DNA from: Acidimicrobiaceae bacterium
GTDB taxonomy: Bacteria; Actinomycetota; Acidimicrobiia; Acidimicrobiales; Palsa-688
Assembly: GCA_030838025.1 (NCBI GenBank)
Contig: JAUTXM010000089.1
Location: forward strand, 1 to 12,761
Length of the DNA: 12,761 bases
Direction of reading: 5' to 3'
Shown: piece after piece, positions 11,848 through 12,761 of the stretch
Layout of the letters: the number at the start of each line of letters is the position of its first letter
Numbering within the stretch: position 1 is the stretch's first letter
The notes under the pieces: model-generated
The model's input: only the letters and a program-made list of their open reading frames with translations
Database searches by the model: none
Told to the model about the DNA's origin: nothing
Program-made: the position numbers and the translations under genes

Positions 11848-12761
11848 TCAGGCGCCGCCGGGCGGGCCGAACGTGACCTCGATGCGGGCCCCGCCGTCGA
11901 GGCTTCGACCGGTGGACACCGAGCCCCCGGAGCCCTCCGCGGTGCGCCGCACGATGTCGAGCCCGAGCCCCGTCCCTGACCCACCGCTCGTTCCCCGGCC
12001 GGGCAAGGAGTCGCCGGGCAGTCCCGGCCCGCCGTCTTGGACAACCAGGGTCCAGCGGCGGTTGAAGGCCGACACCACATCCACGGAAAACGGCGCGCCC
12101 GCCGGGGTGTGGGTGAACACGTTGTTGATCAAGGCGTCGATGCAGACGTCGAGGTCGGGGGCGGAGACACCGATGGACTGTGACCCGTTGGGGATGTTCG
12201 AGGTGACCCGGCGGCCCTGGTCCTCGGCCAGGACCGACCAGAACGTCAGCCGGTGGCGCACCGCCCGGCCCAGGTCGGAACGTCCCTGGCCGGGGCGGGA
12301 CTCGGGGCGCGAGCCGTCCCGCGATTCCTCGATGACCCGGGTGACGACCTGTTCGAGACGGTCGATGTCGGTGGCGATGCGGATACGGTCCTGGGGCGCC
12401 TCCAGCCCCTCGGCGTCGAGGCGCAGCACCGTGAGTGGGGTCCGCAACTGGTGCGAGAGATCAGCCGCCGCCTCCCGTTCGGCGACCAGCAGGTCGCCGA
12501 TGCGCTCCGCCAGGTCGTTGACCGCGATGCCGACCTCCTCGACCTCAGGGGGACCGGCGGGTTTCACCCGGGCCTGCAGGTCGCCGCTTTGCAGGAGCCG
12601 GGTCACCGACAACAGCTCGCTCATCGGGGCCACGATCGACTGACCCAGCCGGTCGGCAAGGAGGACCGCGATCACGACGACCAGCGCCCCGATGGCCACG
12701 ATGATGGTCCAGGCCCGGTGCACACCGCGGTTGAGCAACGCCCCCGCCACCCGGACCCGTA
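11848..12761 (-). CDS. Sensor histidine kinase, C-terminal part (N-terminus outside the window)
   Basis: The visible part, 304 codons, covers the second membrane helix (AWTIIVAIGALVVVIAVLLA), a HAMP linker beginning APMSELLSVTRLLQSGDLQARV, the dimerisation helix with the phosphorylated His in DLSHQLRTPLTVL, and a full HATPase_c domain: N-box ALINNVFTH, G1 box VQDGGPGLPGD and G2 box GGSGTGLGLDIV. This is an EnvZ/MprB-like class I kinase. The frame stays open to the window edge (Arg-Val-Arg-Val upstream of the GTG at 12750). That, together with a helix preceded by a RVRVAGAL-like strand, indicates that an extracellular sensor domain and the first membrane helix lie beyond the edge. The GTG at 12750 is therefore not taken as the start. 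The response regulator is probably just outside too. Confidence 0.93.
   Translation of the reverse strand, partial: RVRVAGALLNRGVHRAWTIIVAIGALVVVIAVLLADRLGQSIVAPMSELLSVTRLLQSGDLQARVKPAGPPEVEEVGIAVNDLAERIGDLLVAEREAAADLSHQLRTPLTVLRLDAEGLEAPQDRIRIATDIDRLEQVVTRVIEESRDGSRPESRPGQGRSDLGRAVRHRLTFWSVLAEDQGRRVTSNIPNGSQSIGVSAPDLDVCIDALINNVFTHTPAGAPFSVDVVSAFNRRWTLVVQDGGPGLPGDSLPGRGTSGGSGTGLGLDIVRRTAEGSGGSVSTGRSLDGGARIEVTFGPPGGA

Overview
This is a G+C-rich window (roughly two thirds G+C by eye) with tightly packed genes, short intergenic gaps, GTG as well as ATG starts, and several starts that look leaderless. The protein set points to an actinobacterium: a DsbA-like protein close to the mycothiol-dependent Rv2466c family, a Cfp30B-type double VOC protein, a long DmdC/FadE-type acyl-CoA dehydrogenase and a Thr-rich, membrane-anchored surface protein. 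An uncultured member of Acidimicrobiia is my best guess, but this is inference from recalled protein families, with no search behind it. The window reads as ordinary chromosome: I see no rRNA, tRNA, CRISPR array, insertion sequence or phage gene.

Layout. Positions 1-3115 (+) are a branched-chain amino acid operon: the last codons of an upstream gene (probably leuB), ilvE (24-947), cimA (937-2589, overlapping ilvE by 11 bp) and a conserved gene of unknown function (2597-3115). The cimA product implies isoleucine synthesis from pyruvate and acetyl-CoA through citramalate. Positions 3179-5778 (-) hold, in transcription order, fabD, a 75-residue single-pass membrane protein, a beta-propeller-like lipoprotein and an ArsC-family reductase. 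Divergent from fabD is a thioredoxin-fold protein (5845-6192, +), then a repeat-rich gap and a membrane-anchored SGNH hydrolase (6412-7194, +). Convergent with that, on the minus strand, are a two-domain VOC protein (7202-7963) and a DsbA/Rv2466c-like oxidoreductase (8119-8742), separated by an array of degenerate 13-bp repeats. A 71-bp divergent promoter region with an inverted repeat leads to a 605-residue acyl-CoA dehydrogenase (8814-10631, +), followed by a secreted CHRD-domain protein (10671-11141, +) and a Thr-rich anchored protein (11197-11823, +). The window ends in a sensor histidine kinase on the minus strand whose N-terminus lies beyond the right edge.

Themes. Three separate thioredoxin-fold proteins (ArsC-like, Trx-like, DsbA-like) lie within about 5.6 kb, and each departs from its family's usual cysteine pattern. 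Three kinds of short tandem repeat sit in intergenic gaps: 8 bp at 3113, 15 bp at 6271 and 13 bp at 7978. Two starts (arsC-like and the acyl-CoA dehydrogenase) have a TANNNT -10 hexamer exactly 6 nt before the start codon, as expected of leaderless actinobacterial transcripts. No gene-free stretch exceeds 300 bases; the largest gaps (6193-6411 and 7964-8118) are described in the features. I found no convincing undescribed multi-gene system. The best leads are the repeat arrays, the operator-like site before the acyl-CoA dehydrogenase, the conserved unknown gene in the isoleucine operon, and the Thr-rich protein next to the sensor kinase.
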